From assembly GCF_026339995.1 (NCBI RefSeq), contig NZ_JAPEPT010000001.1:508501-572500 (forward strand): DNA of 64,000 nt. Reading direction: 5' to 3'. Made by a program: the position numbers and the translations under genes. The notes under the pieces are model-generated. The model saw only the letters and a list, made by a program, of their open reading frames with translations. It did not search any database and was not told the DNA's origin. Source of the stretch: Streptomyces sp. NBC_01481 (lineage in GTDB: Bacteria; Actinomycetota; Actinomycetes; Streptomycetales; Streptomycetaceae). Of the stretch, positions 8,292-16,388 are shown one piece after another (positions within the stretch are counted from its first letter, which is position 1; each line of letters begins with the position of its first letter).

Positions 8292-9467
8292 ATGAACACC
8301 ACGACCTCGGAGCCCGACGGCGAACCGACGTCCGACGGCCCGCGGCACACCCCCGTGATCGCCCAGGAGGTGACCACCGAGATCCCGGTGCATCTCCTCT
8401 TCCGTGACGACGACTCCCAGCCGATCGCCCTGCGTTCCGCCGTGGTGGCGCGGCGGCAGGGCACCGGCGAGCAGCCGAAGGTCGGGCGCAGGCCCGCGCC
8501 GCCGGCCGCCGTGCCTCTGCGGCCCGCGCCGCCCGTCGATCCGGACCTGGGCGAGCGCCCCGCGTCCGCGCTGCCCGGCTGGACCGGTCTGGTCGCGGGT
8601 GCGTGCGCGCTCGGCGGGATCGGCGCGGTGCTGTGGGGGGCCGGGGCGGTGCCGGGCCCGGTGGCCGGGCTGCTCGGGCTGACCCCGCATCCGTTCCACG
8701 GCATCGGGTTCGGACTGTGGTGCCTGCTCACGCTCGGCGTGACCCTTGCGCTCTTCGCCTTCGGCGGGCTGGGCCGCGGTCGCGTCGGCCAGGCCTGGGT
8801 GCTCACGCTCTTCGGCGACTACTGCGGCAGCGTGCGGCGTACGGGACTGGTGTGGGTGAGCCCGCTGGTGCTGCGCCGGCGCGTGGACGTACGGCTGCGG
8901 CACTGGCGCAGCGAACCCATGCCCGCGGTCGACGCGGACGGCACCGCGCTGCGGGTCGTCGTGCTCGTCGTGTGGCGGGTGGCGGACACGGCGCGTGCCG
9001 CGCTCGGTGTCGAGGACCACGAGGACTATCTGAGCGAGCAGGTCGAGGCGGCGATGGCGCGGGTGCTTTCGCAGCTGCCCGCCGACGCACTTCACGAGGA
9101 GGCTCCCCCTGGCTCCGCCGGGGGGACCCCCACGCTGCGCGACGCGGAGGCGGTCGGCGACGCGCTGACCCGGATGCTGTCGGCGGACTGCGCGCCGGTG
9201 GGGATCGAGGTCTTCTCGGCGCAGCCGACGGGGATCGAGTACGCGCCGGAGGTGGCGGCCGCGATGCAGCGCCGTCGGATTGCGGCGATCGACGCCAAGC
9301 ACCGTGACAGCGTGCTGACTTCGGTGGTGGATGCGGTGGAGGAGACGGTGAGCAGGCTGACCGCGCGGGGGCTCGTGGAGCTCGACGACTACGAGCGCAA
9401 GGCTCTGGTGAAGGACCTCACGATCGCCTTCTACACCGGGCGTTGTGGGGCGGCGGAAGGTACGTGA
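8292..9467 (+). CDS. SPFH/Band 7 domain membrane protein
   Basis: A 391-residue protein. The ATG at 8292 follows GTGGAGGCGG, and the protein begins MNTTTSEPDGEP. A Pro-rich cytosolic segment leads into two hydrophobic segments (about residues 97-125 and 137-160), then a stomatin/prohibitin-like SPFH domain (about 165-375) that has the family's QVEAAMARVL and IAAIDAKHRDSV-type helices. SPFH proteins form oligomeric scaffolds on the membrane. The preceding cell-wall gene ends 35 bases upstream, so the two may be cotranscribed. At 9101-9134 the coding sequence contains a C/G-rich palindrome like those in intergenic repeats of this window, read in frame as APPGSAGGTPT. Confidence 0.75.
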   Translation: MNTTTSEPDGEPTSDGPRHTPVIAQEVTTEIPVHLLFRDDDSQPIALRSAVVARRQGTGEQPKVGRRPAPPAAVPLRPAPPVDPDLGERPASALPGWTGLVAGACALGGIGAVLWGAGAVPGPVAGLLGLTPHPFHGIGFGLWCLLTLGVTLALFAFGGLGRGRVGQAWVLTLFGDYCGSVRRTGLVWVSPLVLRRRVDVRLRHWRSEPMPAVDADGTALRVVVLVVWRVADTARAALGVEDHEDYLSEQVEAAMARVLSQLPADALHEEAPPGSAGGTPTLRDAEAVGDALTRMLSADCAPVGIEVFSAQPTGIEYAPEVAAAMQRRRIAAIDAKHRDSVLTSVVDAVEETVSRLTARGLVELDDYERKALVKDLTIAFYTGRCGAAEGT

Positions 9468-9524
9468 TTGGTCTGGACATGTTCAAGTTCCGTTAATACC
9501 CTGGGACTTGGTCTAGACCTGAAT
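9468..9524 (+). promoter_or_regulatory. two DasR-type (dre-like) operator sites before the LPMO gene
   Basis: TTGGTCTGGACAT at 9468-9480 and TTGGTCTAGACCTG at 9508-9521 form a direct repeat. The second contains the palindrome GGTCTAGACC, the core of the DasR responsive element and of the repeats known from Streptomyces chitinase promoters; the first differs at two positions. They lie 65-120 bases before the LPMO start, directly after the stop of the SPFH gene. DasR, released by amino-sugar phosphates, would repress the gene in the absence of chitin products. Confidence 0.75.
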
Positions 9525-9588
9525 ACGCAACACCGCACGCGTGCAGCACGGCTCGCCTGAACTCCCCCACGTTCTCCAGGAGCGAAGC

Positions 9589-10176
9589 ATGCGCAAAAAG
9601 ATAAGCGCGGCCGTGGTCGGTCTCGCCGTAGCGGGCACCACTGTGCTCGCCACCGGCAGTGCCAGCAGCCACGGCTACACCGACTCGCCCATCAGCCGCC
9701 AGAAGCTCTGCGCCAACCGCACGGTCGCCGACTGCGGCGAGATCATCTACGAACCCCAGAGCGTCGAAGGCCCCAAGGGCTTCCCGGCCGCGGGCCCTGC
9801 CGACGGAACGATCTGCGCCGGTGGCAACAGCCGCTTCTCGCAGCTCGACGACCCGCGCGGCGGCACCTGGCCCACCACCAAGGTCTCCGCGGGCCAGAAC
9901 TACACCTTCCGGTGGCAGTTCACCGCCATGCACGCGACGACCGACTTCAAGTACTACGTCACCAAGAACGGCTGGAACCCGGGCCAGAAGCTCACCCGCG
10001 CCTCGCTCGACTCGCAGCCGTTCCTGACGATCCCCTACAACGGCCAGCGCCCGCCGTCCACGCTCAGCCACTCCGGGACGCTGCCGTCGAAGTCCGGCAG
10101 GCACCTGATCCTCGCGGTGTGGACCGTGCACGACACCGGCAACGCCTTCTATGCCTGCTCGGACGTTCAGTTCTGA
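9589..10176 (+). CDS. AA10 lytic polysaccharide monooxygenase (chitin-binding protein)
   Basis: A secreted single-domain copper monooxygenase of 195 residues that oxidatively cleaves crystalline chitin (possibly cellulose). The ATG at 9589, after CAGGAG, starts a signal peptide ending in ASS; cleavage exposes His at the mature N-terminus (HGYTDSP), the first ligand of the copper histidine brace. The second ligand is the histidine of TAMHATTDFKYY, and the axial Phe/Tyr region lies near the C-terminus (NAFYACSDVQF). Cysteine pairs match the family. The upstream dre-like sites imply control by DasR together with other chitinolytic genes, such as the GH18 gene further along. Confidence 0.92.
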   Translation: MRKKISAAVVGLAVAGTTVLATGSASSHGYTDSPISRQKLCANRTVADCGEIIYEPQSVEGPKGFPAAGPADGTICAGGNSRFSQLDDPRGGTWPTTKVSAGQNYTFRWQFTAMHATTDFKYYVTKNGWNPGQKLTRASLDSQPFLTIPYNGQRPPSTLSHSGTLPSKSGRHLILAVWTVHDTGNAFYACSDVQF

Positions 10177-10202
10177 CAGGTAGTCAGTTACCGTGCGGCG
10201 TC

Positions 10203-11918
10203 ATGAGGAACGCGGAAGCAGGCACCGTCGCGGAGCTCGTACAGCGCCAATGGGGCGATCATCGGGTGGGCCTGAGAGACCACGGTCACTCACTCACCCA
10301 CCACCAGATGGCCGCGGGCGCCGCCGCACGGGCCGCGCTCCTCGTGGACCTGATGCCGCGCGGCGCCGAGCCACACCTCGGGGTACTGCTGGACAATACC
10401 CCGGAGTTTCCCCTGTGGCTCAGCGCGGCGGCTCTGGCCGGAGCCGCCGTGGCAGGCATCAATCCGACCCGGCGCGGGCCCGAACTGGCCCGCGACATCC
10501 AGCACACCGACTGCCGGGTGCTGGTCACCGAACGCTCCCGCCTTCCCCTCCTCGACGGTCTCGAACTGCCGGGGACACGGGTGCTGGTGACCGATCCCGA
10601 CAACGCCGACTACGCCGAGCTCCTCGCCCCGTACGCCGCCGCCGTACCGGGCGAGGCCACGCTCGGCCCCGTCGGGCCCGGCAGCCGGCTGCTGCTGTAC
10701 TTCACCTCCGGGTCGACAGGCGCGCCCAAGGCCGCGATCTGCTCCCAGGGGCGGCTCGCGGCGGCGGGCGCGTCGCTCGTCGCGCACTTCGGCGTGCGCG
10801 CGGACGACGTGCACTACATCTGCATGCCGATGTTCCACGGCAACGCCGTCATCGCCGACTGGGCGCCCGCGCTGTCGGCGGGCGCGGCCGTCGCGCTGCG
10901 GCGGCGCTTCTCGGCCTCGGGCTTCCTGTCCGACGTACGGGAGTTCGGCGCCACCTACTTCACCTACGTCGGCCGGGCCGTCCAGTATCTGCTGGCCACG
11001 CCCGAGCGCGACGACGACCGCTCGCACTCCCTGCGGCTGGGTTTCGGCACCGAGGCGGGCGCGGTGGACGCGGCCCGCTTCCAGGCGCGCTTCGGAGTAC
11101 GCCTGGTCGAGGGCTACGGCTCCTCGGAAGGCGGCGCGGCGATCCAGCGGACCCCCGACACACCCGCCGGCGCGACAGGCAGGGCCGGTCCCGGCGACGA
11201 CCTCGCGGTGGTCGACCCCGACACGGGCAAGGAACGGGCGGCCGCGGCGCTGGACGAGGAGGGTCGGCTGCTCAACGGGGACGAAGCGATAGGGGAGTTG
11301 GTCAGCCGCGGCCCGAACCCCTTCGAGGGCTACTGGCGCCACCCCGAGGCGGACGCGGCCCGGACCCGCGGTGGCTGGTACTGGACCGGCGACCTCTTCT
11401 TCCGCGACGCGGAGGGTTTCCTGTACTTCGCGGGCCGTACGGACGACCGGCTGCGGGTCGACAGCGAGAACCTCGCCGCCGCGATGATCGAGAACATCCT
11501 CGCCCGCTGGGAGCCCGCGGCGGCGGTCGCCGTCTACGCCGTACCCGACCCGGTGTCGGGCGACCAGGTGATGGCGGCGATGGCCCTGCGGGAGGGGGAG
11601 TCCTTCGACCCGGAGGCTTTCGCCGACTTCCTGGCGGCGCAGCCGGACCTGGGCACGAAGATGGCGCCGCGGTTCGTACGGGTGCTGCGGGAACTGCCGG
11701 TGACGGCGACGAACAAGGTCCACCGGGTGGGGTTGCGGAAGGTGGGGTTCGGGGGTGGGGACCCGGTGTGGTGGCGGCCGGGGGGTGCGGGGGCGTATCG
11801 GTTGCTGCTGGTAGAGGAGCGGTCGGCGCTGGAGGGGGAGTACGCGGAGCGGCGGCGCGGTGAGGTCCTAGCTGGGGCTCCGCCCCAGACCCCGCTCCTC
11901 AAACGCCGGAGGGGCTGA
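10203..11918 (+). CDS. acyl-CoA synthetase (AMP-binding ligase)
   Basis: A 571-residue member of the ANL superfamily that would activate a carboxylic acid as an adenylate and transfer it to CoA. The P-loop-like motif YFTSGSTGAPKAA, the adenylate-binding YGSSEGG, the YWTGDLFFRD motif and the C-terminal lysine in ATNKVHRVG are all present. The ATG at 10203 is the first one fitting the family N-terminus, only 27 bases after the LPMO stop. The last 14 residues (GAPPQTPLLKRRRG) and the stop codon come from a dispersed intergenic repeat, so the ancestral C-terminus probably ended earlier. The substrate cannot be told; fatty acids or short-chain acids are likely. Confidence 0.85.
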   Translation: MRNAEAGTVAELVQRQWGDHRVGLRDHGHSLTHHQMAAGAAARAALLVDLMPRGAEPHLGVLLDNTPEFPLWLSAAALAGAAVAGINPTRRGPELARDIQHTDCRVLVTERSRLPLLDGLELPGTRVLVTDPDNADYAELLAPYAAAVPGEATLGPVGPGSRLLLYFTSGSTGAPKAAICSQGRLAAAGASLVAHFGVRADDVHYICMPMFHGNAVIADWAPALSAGAAVALRRRFSASGFLSDVREFGATYFTYVGRAVQYLLATPERDDDRSHSLRLGFGTEAGAVDAARFQARFGVRLVEGYGSSEGGAAIQRTPDTPAGATGRAGPGDDLAVVDPDTGKERAAAALDEEGRLLNGDEAIGELVSRGPNPFEGYWRHPEADAARTRGGWYWTGDLFFRDAEGFLYFAGRTDDRLRVDSENLAAAMIENILARWEPAAAVAVYAVPDPVSGDQVMAAMALREGESFDPEAFADFLAAQPDLGTKMAPRFVRVLRELPVTATNKVHRVGLRKVGFGGGDPVWWRPGGAGAYRLLLVEERSALEGEYAERRRGEVLAGAPPQTPLLKRRRG

Positions 11919-12110
11919 ATGTGCGCCCAAGCCGCACATTTCAGCCCGTCCGGCGATTGAGGACATGCGGCCGAAGGTCGCATACGGGGGTCCGGGGCGG
12001 AGCCCCGGAGGGGTCCGGGGGCAGCGCCCCCGGTTACGGGATGGGGGTACCTCCCACGGCCGCCAGGCCGTAGGGGGAGGGCGGGGTGGGGGCAAAGCCC
12101 GCCGCAGGCG
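11870..12110. repeat. palindromic intergenic repeat R2
   Basis: This block starts inside the end of the ligase gene with GGGGCTCCGCCCC and CTCAAACGCCGGAGGGGCTGA, continues with a small hairpin (AATGTGCG/CGCACATT, 11920-11941) and then TCAGCCCGTCCGGCGATTGAGG, GGTCCGGGGGCAGCGCCCCC and the module GATGGGGGTACCTCCCACGGCCGCC. These are the same modules as R1 and R4, in the orientation of R4. Some 300 bases between the ligase and the PHP gene hold nothing else recognisable; the PHP promoter must lie at about 12120-12210. Confidence 0.75.
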
Positions 12111-12221
12111 CACCCCCCGCCCGCTTCCCGCCGTTCCGTGCTCATCCACCCATGGCACTGCGTTCACCCGCCTCCGTGATCCTCCAAGCCGCACCATCGG
12201 CAACCGGACACAGGAGCTGAG

Positions 12222-13934
12222 ATGGGCCACAGCCACGGGCACGACCACCCGCACCACCACCACACGGACGAGGCCGGAGTCGGAGCGGTGCCGCCCGCGC
12301 TCGACACCTCCGTGCCCGACAGTGAGCTGAGCCCCGACGAACTCTCGCGCCGCTCGATGCTCCGCCGCGCAGGCCTGCTCGCCGCCGGGATCGCCGGCGC
12401 GAGTGTGCTGGGCGGCGCGACGGCCGCGGTCGCGGACGCGGACGCGGACGCCGACGGCGGGCGGCCCCGGCGCGACGGCTTCCTGTGGCTGGCGGGCGAC
12501 CACCACATCCACACCCAGTACAGCAGCGACGGCAAGTACCGCGTCATCGACCAGGTGCGGCAGGGCGCCCGGCACGGCATGGACTGGCTGGTCATCACCG
12601 ACCACGGCAGCGAGACGCACGCCAAGATCGGTGTGGAGAAGGTCAACCCGGACATCCGCGAGGCCCGCGAGGAGTACGAGGACACCCTCGTCTTCCAGGG
12701 CCTGGAGTGGAACATCCCGGCCGCCGAGCACGGCACCGTCTTCGTCCACCCCGGACGCAACGAGGTCGCCGTACTCAAGGAGTTCGAGACCTCCTTCGAC
12801 GGCAGCCTGCGAAGCGCCGGCGACAACACCCCCGCCAATGAGGCTCTGGCCGTCTCCGGGCTGCGCTTCCTCGCCGAGCAGGTGGAGCGCCGCAAGGTCA
12901 AGGACGCGCTGATGCTCGCCAACCACCCCGCACGGCGCGGTGTCGACTCGCCGCACGAGATACGCGGCTGGCGCGACGCCACCGCGGGCGGCCGTCAGAT
13001 CGCCGTGGGCATGGAGGGCGCACCGGGTCACCAGGCTGCCGGGATCGCCGCCCCGCGCGGTATGGGCCGGGCCCGCGGGTTCTACGACAACAACCCGAGC
13101 GCCAACTCCTTCGCCGGGTACCCCCTGGAGAGCTACCGCACCTGGGGCGGCTTCGACTGGATGACCGCGACCGTCGGCGGTCTGTGGGACAGCCTGCTCG
13201 CCGAGGGCAAGCCCTGGTGGATCACCGCCAACTCCGACTCGCACCAGGTGTACGGGGACACCGCCAAGCGCGGCGGCCCCGACAGCGACTTCGCCGCCAA
13301 CGGCAGGCACACCGACCCCGTCTACTCCGGCGGACTCGATCTGGCCCAGGGCGACTACTGGCCCGGCCAGTACAGCCGCACCCATGTCGGCGCCGACGGA
13401 TTCTCCTACGCCGCCGTCATGGACGGCATCAGGGCGGGCCGGGTCTGGGTCGACCACGGCCGCCTGATCAGCGGGCTCGACGCACGCCTCAAGGGCGGCG
13501 GGCGCTGGGCGACGCTCGGCGGCGCCCTGCACGTCAGGCGCGGCACGGAGATCGAGCTGAGCATCGAGATCGCGCTCGCCGACGGTCCCAACTGGGCGCA
13601 GTTCGTCCCGGCGCTCGCCCGCGTCGACGTCATCCAGGGCGACGTGACCGGGCCGGTCGCCGACCACGACACCTTCACCGCGCCGACCGCCAAGGTCGTG
13701 CGGTCCTTCGAGGTGAACAGGTCGACGGGCACGGTCCGGCTCGGCTACCGGCTCGGCCGGGTCGACGGCCCGCTGTACGTCAGGCTGCGCGGCACGGACG
13801 GCAAGCGCGGCGCGGTCGGCCTGGGCGGGGCGTCGGTCGACCCCGCGGGCCCGGCGCTCGACGTGGTCGGCGACGCGGACCCGTGGAACGACCTCTGGTT
13901 CTACTCCAACCCCATCTGGGTGCTGCCCGCATGA
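12222..13934 (+). CDS. Tat-exported PHP-domain phosphoesterase-like protein
   Basis: A 570-residue secreted protein. The N-terminus is very rich in histidine (HSHGHDHPHHHH), probably a metal-binding patch, followed by a twin-arginine signal LSRRSMLRR (about residues 41-49) and a hydrophobic core. The PHP domain begins near residue 90 with metal-ligand motif DHHIHTQYS (93-101), ITDHGS (126-130) and a later NSDSHQVYGD. PHP domains hydrolyse phosphoesters using two or three metal ions. The C-terminal 150 residues look like a beta-rich domain. The next gene overlaps by four bases, so they are coupled. Its substrate is unknown. Confidence 0.75.
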   Translation: MGHSHGHDHPHHHHTDEAGVGAVPPALDTSVPDSELSPDELSRRSMLRRAGLLAAGIAGASVLGGATAAVADADADADGGRPRRDGFLWLAGDHHIHTQYSSDGKYRVIDQVRQGARHGMDWLVITDHGSETHAKIGVEKVNPDIREAREEYEDTLVFQGLEWNIPAAEHGTVFVHPGRNEVAVLKEFETSFDGSLRSAGDNTPANEALAVSGLRFLAEQVERRKVKDALMLANHPARRGVDSPHEIRGWRDATAGGRQIAVGMEGAPGHQAAGIAAPRGMGRARGFYDNNPSANSFAGYPLESYRTWGGFDWMTATVGGLWDSLLAEGKPWWITANSDSHQVYGDTAKRGGPDSDFAANGRHTDPVYSGGLDLAQGDYWPGQYSRTHVGADGFSYAAVMDGIRAGRVWVDHGRLISGLDARLKGGGRWATLGGALHVRRGTEIELSIEIALADGPNWAQFVPALARVDVIQGDVTGPVADHDTFTAPTAKVVRSFEVNRSTGTVRLGYRLGRVDGPLYVRLRGTDGKRGAVGLGGASVDPAGPALDVVGDADPWNDLWFYSNPIWVLPA

Positions 13935-14497
13935 CCTCGGGCCTGAGGGTGATCGGCGTCGACACGGGCTGTACGTCCCTGAGCGACGCCGATCACCTCG
14001 TCCGCGAACTCGCGCCGCCCGCCGCCGTGTTCGGCTGCACGCATCTGATCCGGGGCGGGCACCCGCATATCGCGCTCTCCTTCGCGCTGCCCTCAGAGGA
14101 TGCGTACGAGGCGTTCAGGAGCATCACCGCCCGGCAGGCGGGTACCGCGTTCGGCGCTCTGCGTGAGGGGCCCGCGGACCTCGCCGCGGGGGCCGAGCGG
14201 GCAGCCGCCGAGCACGCGACCCGTACCGCCGGCCGGGCCGTGCTCTTCCCCGGCGTGGCCGCCCTGACCGGCACACTGACCGTCGGCGAGCTGTCGGCCG
14301 CCTCCGCCGTCGACGAGGTGGTCGCCCTGGGCGCACCCGGCGCCGTGGACCCCGGCGGCCGGCTGGTCACACGCGATCATGTACGGCCCGAGTGGCGGGA
14401 GGGACGGCTGGCGCTCACGGTGATGTCCGCGGTGGGCGGCAGTCTGGTGCCGTTCGAGGCTCCCGATCCCACCCCGTGCTGCGCGGACCACAAGTGA
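13931..14497 (+). CDS. hypothetical protein coupled to the PHP gene
   Basis: A 188-residue protein starting at the ATG that overlaps the PHP stop as ATGA. There is no signal peptide. It has cysteines and histidines in DTGCTSLSDAD, FGCTHLIRGGHPH and a C-terminal PCCADHK, which could bind metal. I do not recognise a family. Coupling to a secreted metal-dependent PHP protein suggests a shared process. It ends two bases before a strong terminator. Confidence 0.7.
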   Translation: MTSGLRVIGVDTGCTSLSDADHLVRELAPPAAVFGCTHLIRGGHPHIALSFALPSEDAYEAFRSITARQAGTAFGALREGPADLAAGAERAAAEHATRTAGRAVLFPGVAALTGTLTVGELSAASAVDEVVALGAPGAVDPGGRLVTRDHVRPEWREGRLALTVMSAVGGSLVPFEAPDPTPCCADHK

Positions 14498-14498
14498 A

Positions 14499-14526
14499 AA
14501 AGCCCCTCGCGTGAGCGAGGGGCTTT
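14499..14526. terminator. terminator between the PHP operon and tRNA-Lys copy 2
   Basis: AAAGCCCCTCGC and GCGAGGGGCTTT form a 12-base stem with loop GTGA. With A and T tracts on both sides it can end both the plus-strand PHP operon and the minus-strand tRNA-Lys. Confidence 0.9.
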
Positions 14527-14535
14527 CCCTGTCTG

Positions 14536-14609
14536 TGCGCCGCCAGGGACTCGAACCCCGGACCCGCTGATTAAGAGTCAGCTGCTCTAACCAACTGAGC
14601 TAGCGGCGC
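14536..14609 (-). tRNA. tRNA-Lys (CTT), copy 2 of 3
   Basis: Identical over all 74 bases to the copy at 6711-6784, with anticodon CTT in loop CTCTTAA, acceptor GCGCCGC/GCGGCGC and discriminator A. The 5' flank GTCAGCAG is also shared. Confidence 0.97.
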
Positions 14610-14694
14610 CTGCTGACATCGAAAATAATACCTGGTCCTGAGGGGTGCTCCTGACACCCCCCGGGGGCACCCCCGGCGGGCCCGGGCGCAGCGC

Positions 14695-15453
14695 CTAGAT
14701 CGCCAGCGACAGCACCACCGGCGCCGCCTTGCGGTTCAGCAGATCGGCCGCCGAGCGCAGTCGGTGGGCGTGCTCGATCGGCATGGACAGCGCCAGGCAC
14801 CCCACGGCCGAGCCCGCCGTCAGCGGGACCGCAGCACAGACCGTGCCCACCGCGTACTCCTGGAGGTCCAGCACCGGGACCGTCGGAGGCTGGCTGTCCA
14901 GCTTGGAGAAGAGCAGCTTCTCGCTGGTGATCGTCCGCGAGGTCAGGCGGGCGATCTTGTGGCGCGAGAGGTGGTCACGGCGGCCGTTCACATCCAGCTG
15001 GGTCAGCAGGCACTTGCCGACCGCGCTCGCGTGCGCCGCCGAGCGGAAGTCCACCCACTCGTTCACCTTCGGGGCGCGCGGGCCGTCGGCGTACTGGGTG
15101 ATCCTGACCTCGCCGTCGATGTACCGGCTGATGTAGACGGCCGCGCCCACGGAGTCGCGCAGCTCGGTGAGCGTCTCCTGGATCTTCGCCTCCAGCGCCT
15201 GCTGGCGGGTGATCCCCGAGCCGAGCAGGATCAGGGAGTCGCCGATCACATAGGCGCCGTCCGCGACCTGTTCCACATAGCCCTCGCGGCGCAGCATCGC
15301 CAGCATGGGAGCCAGATGGCCGGTCGGCAGACCTGTCTCGCGTGCGATCTGGACATCGGTGACACCGCCACCGTGCTTCGAGATCGTCTCCAGGACACGC
15401 AAGACGTATTGCACCGAGTGGAACGGCGCGGTCGGCTCGGGCTTCAGCGCCAC
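14695..15453 (-). CDS. IclR family transcriptional regulator
   Basis: A 252-residue IclR-type regulator: a winged helix-turn-helix over about residues 10-70 (SVQYVLRVLETISKHGG, VTDVQIARETGLPTG) and an effector-binding domain to the end, with AGSAVGCLALSMPI typical of the C-terminal half. It lies downstream of, and on the same strand as, the importer genes that end at 15621, separated by a terminator-like hairpin, so it has its own promoter. It very probably controls the importer and the flanking catabolic genes, with a pathway intermediate as ligand. Confidence 0.85.
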   Translation of the reverse strand: MALKPEPTAPFHSVQYVLRVLETISKHGGGVTDVQIARETGLPTGHLAPMLAMLRREGYVEQVADGAYVIGDSLILLGSGITRQQALEAKIQETLTELRDSVGAAVYISRYIDGEVRITQYADGPRAPKVNEWVDFRSAAHASAVGKCLLTQLDVNGRRDHLSRHKIARLTSRTITSEKLLFSKLDSQPPTVPVLDLQEYAVGTVCAAVPLTAGSAVGCLALSMPIEHAHRLRSAADLLNRKAAPVVLSLAI

Positions 15454-15543
15454 GGTTTCCCCCTACCAGGTTGTTACCGCAAGCTTCCGTACCACGATAG
15501 CGGCCAAGAGCCGTTTCCGGGGCGGCTGTTGGCGAGAATGATG

Positions 15544-15572
15544 GTGCGCCCCAGCCGCATAAGCTGGGGCGC
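15544..15572 (-). terminator. terminator after the ABC importer operon
   Basis: TGCGCCCCAGC and GCTGGGGCGCA pair perfectly over 11 bases around CGCATAA, 50 bases after the end of the ATPase gene on the minus strand. A second palindrome, TGGCATATGCCA (15580-15591), lies beside it. Confidence 0.75.
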
Positions 15573-15620
15573 ATCCATTTGGCATATGCCAGGGTCACAC
15601 TTATCGACCCGAGTAAATGG

Positions 15621-16388
15621 TCAGAGCACCGCACCGAGAAACTCGCGAGTACGTTCCTGCTCCGGCTCGGAGAAGATTTTTTCCGGCGATCCGGACTCGA
15701 TGACTCTGCCCGCGTCGAACATCAGCACCTCGTCGGAGATGTCCCGCGCGAAGTTCATCTCGTGCGTGACACACAGCATCGTGATGTCGGTCGAGCGCGC
15801 GATGTCCCGCAGCACGTCCAGCACGCCGGCCACCAGCTCGGGGTCGAGTGCCGAGGTCACCTCGTCGAGGAGCAGCACCTGCGGGCGCATCGCCAGCGCC
15901 CGGGCGATCGCCACCCGCTGCTGCTGGCCGCCCGACAGCTGGCCCGGCTTCGCGTCACAGCGGTCGCCGAGGCCGACCAGCTCCAGCAACTCCTTGGCGC
16001 GCACCTCGGCCTCGTCCTTGGACATGCCGAGCACGCGCACCGGGGCCTCGGTGATATTCCGCAGAGCGGTCATGTTGGGAAAGAGATTGAACTGCTGGAA
16101 GACCATGCCGATCTGTTTGCGCGCTTCTCTGCGCTCCTTCTCGGCGGCCGGAAACAGCCGGTTCCCGTTCACCCGGATCGTGCCCTCGTCGGGCGTCGCC
16201 AGCGTCATCAGCAACCGCAGGATCGTCGTCTTTCCGGAACCCGACGGACCGATCAGCGTGACGTGTTTGCCGGGTTTCACCGAAAAACAGAGGTTGTCGA
16301 GGACGGTGTTGTCGCCGAAGCGCTTCGTCACATTCTCGAAGCGGATCAGCTCGGACGTCGTATCGGTGGGGGTGGTGTCAGCGGACAA
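15621..16388 (-). CDS. ehuA: polar amino acid/ectoine-type ABC transporter ATPase
   Basis: A 255-residue ATPase of the polar amino acid uptake family. Walker A GPSGSGKTT, Q-loop in MVFQQFNLFP, signature LSGGQQQR and Walker B VLLLDEVTSALD are intact. It is the last gene of the four-gene importer, and its start overlaps the end of the preceding permease by eleven bases. The name ehuA reflects closeness of the set to ectoine/hydroxyectoine importers, but no ectoine hydrolase or deacetylase is present in the cluster, so the true substrate is open. Confidence 0.85.
   Translation of the reverse strand: MSADTTPTDTTSELIRFENVTKRFGDNTVLDNLCFSVKPGKHVTLIGPSGSGKTTILRLLMTLATPDEGTIRVNGNRLFPAAEKERREARKQIGMVFQQFNLFPNMTALRNITEAPVRVLGMSKDEAEVRAKELLELVGLGDRCDAKPGQLSGGQQQRVAIARALAMRPQVLLLDEVTSALDPELVAGVLDVLRDIARSTDITMLCVTHEMNFARDISDEVLMFDAGRVIESGSPEKIFSEPEQERTREFLGAVL

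Noticed and set aside
15580..15591. Palindrome TGGCATATGCCA as an operator
   Set aside because: It lies behind the importer operon beside a terminator and too far from a start to assign a role.
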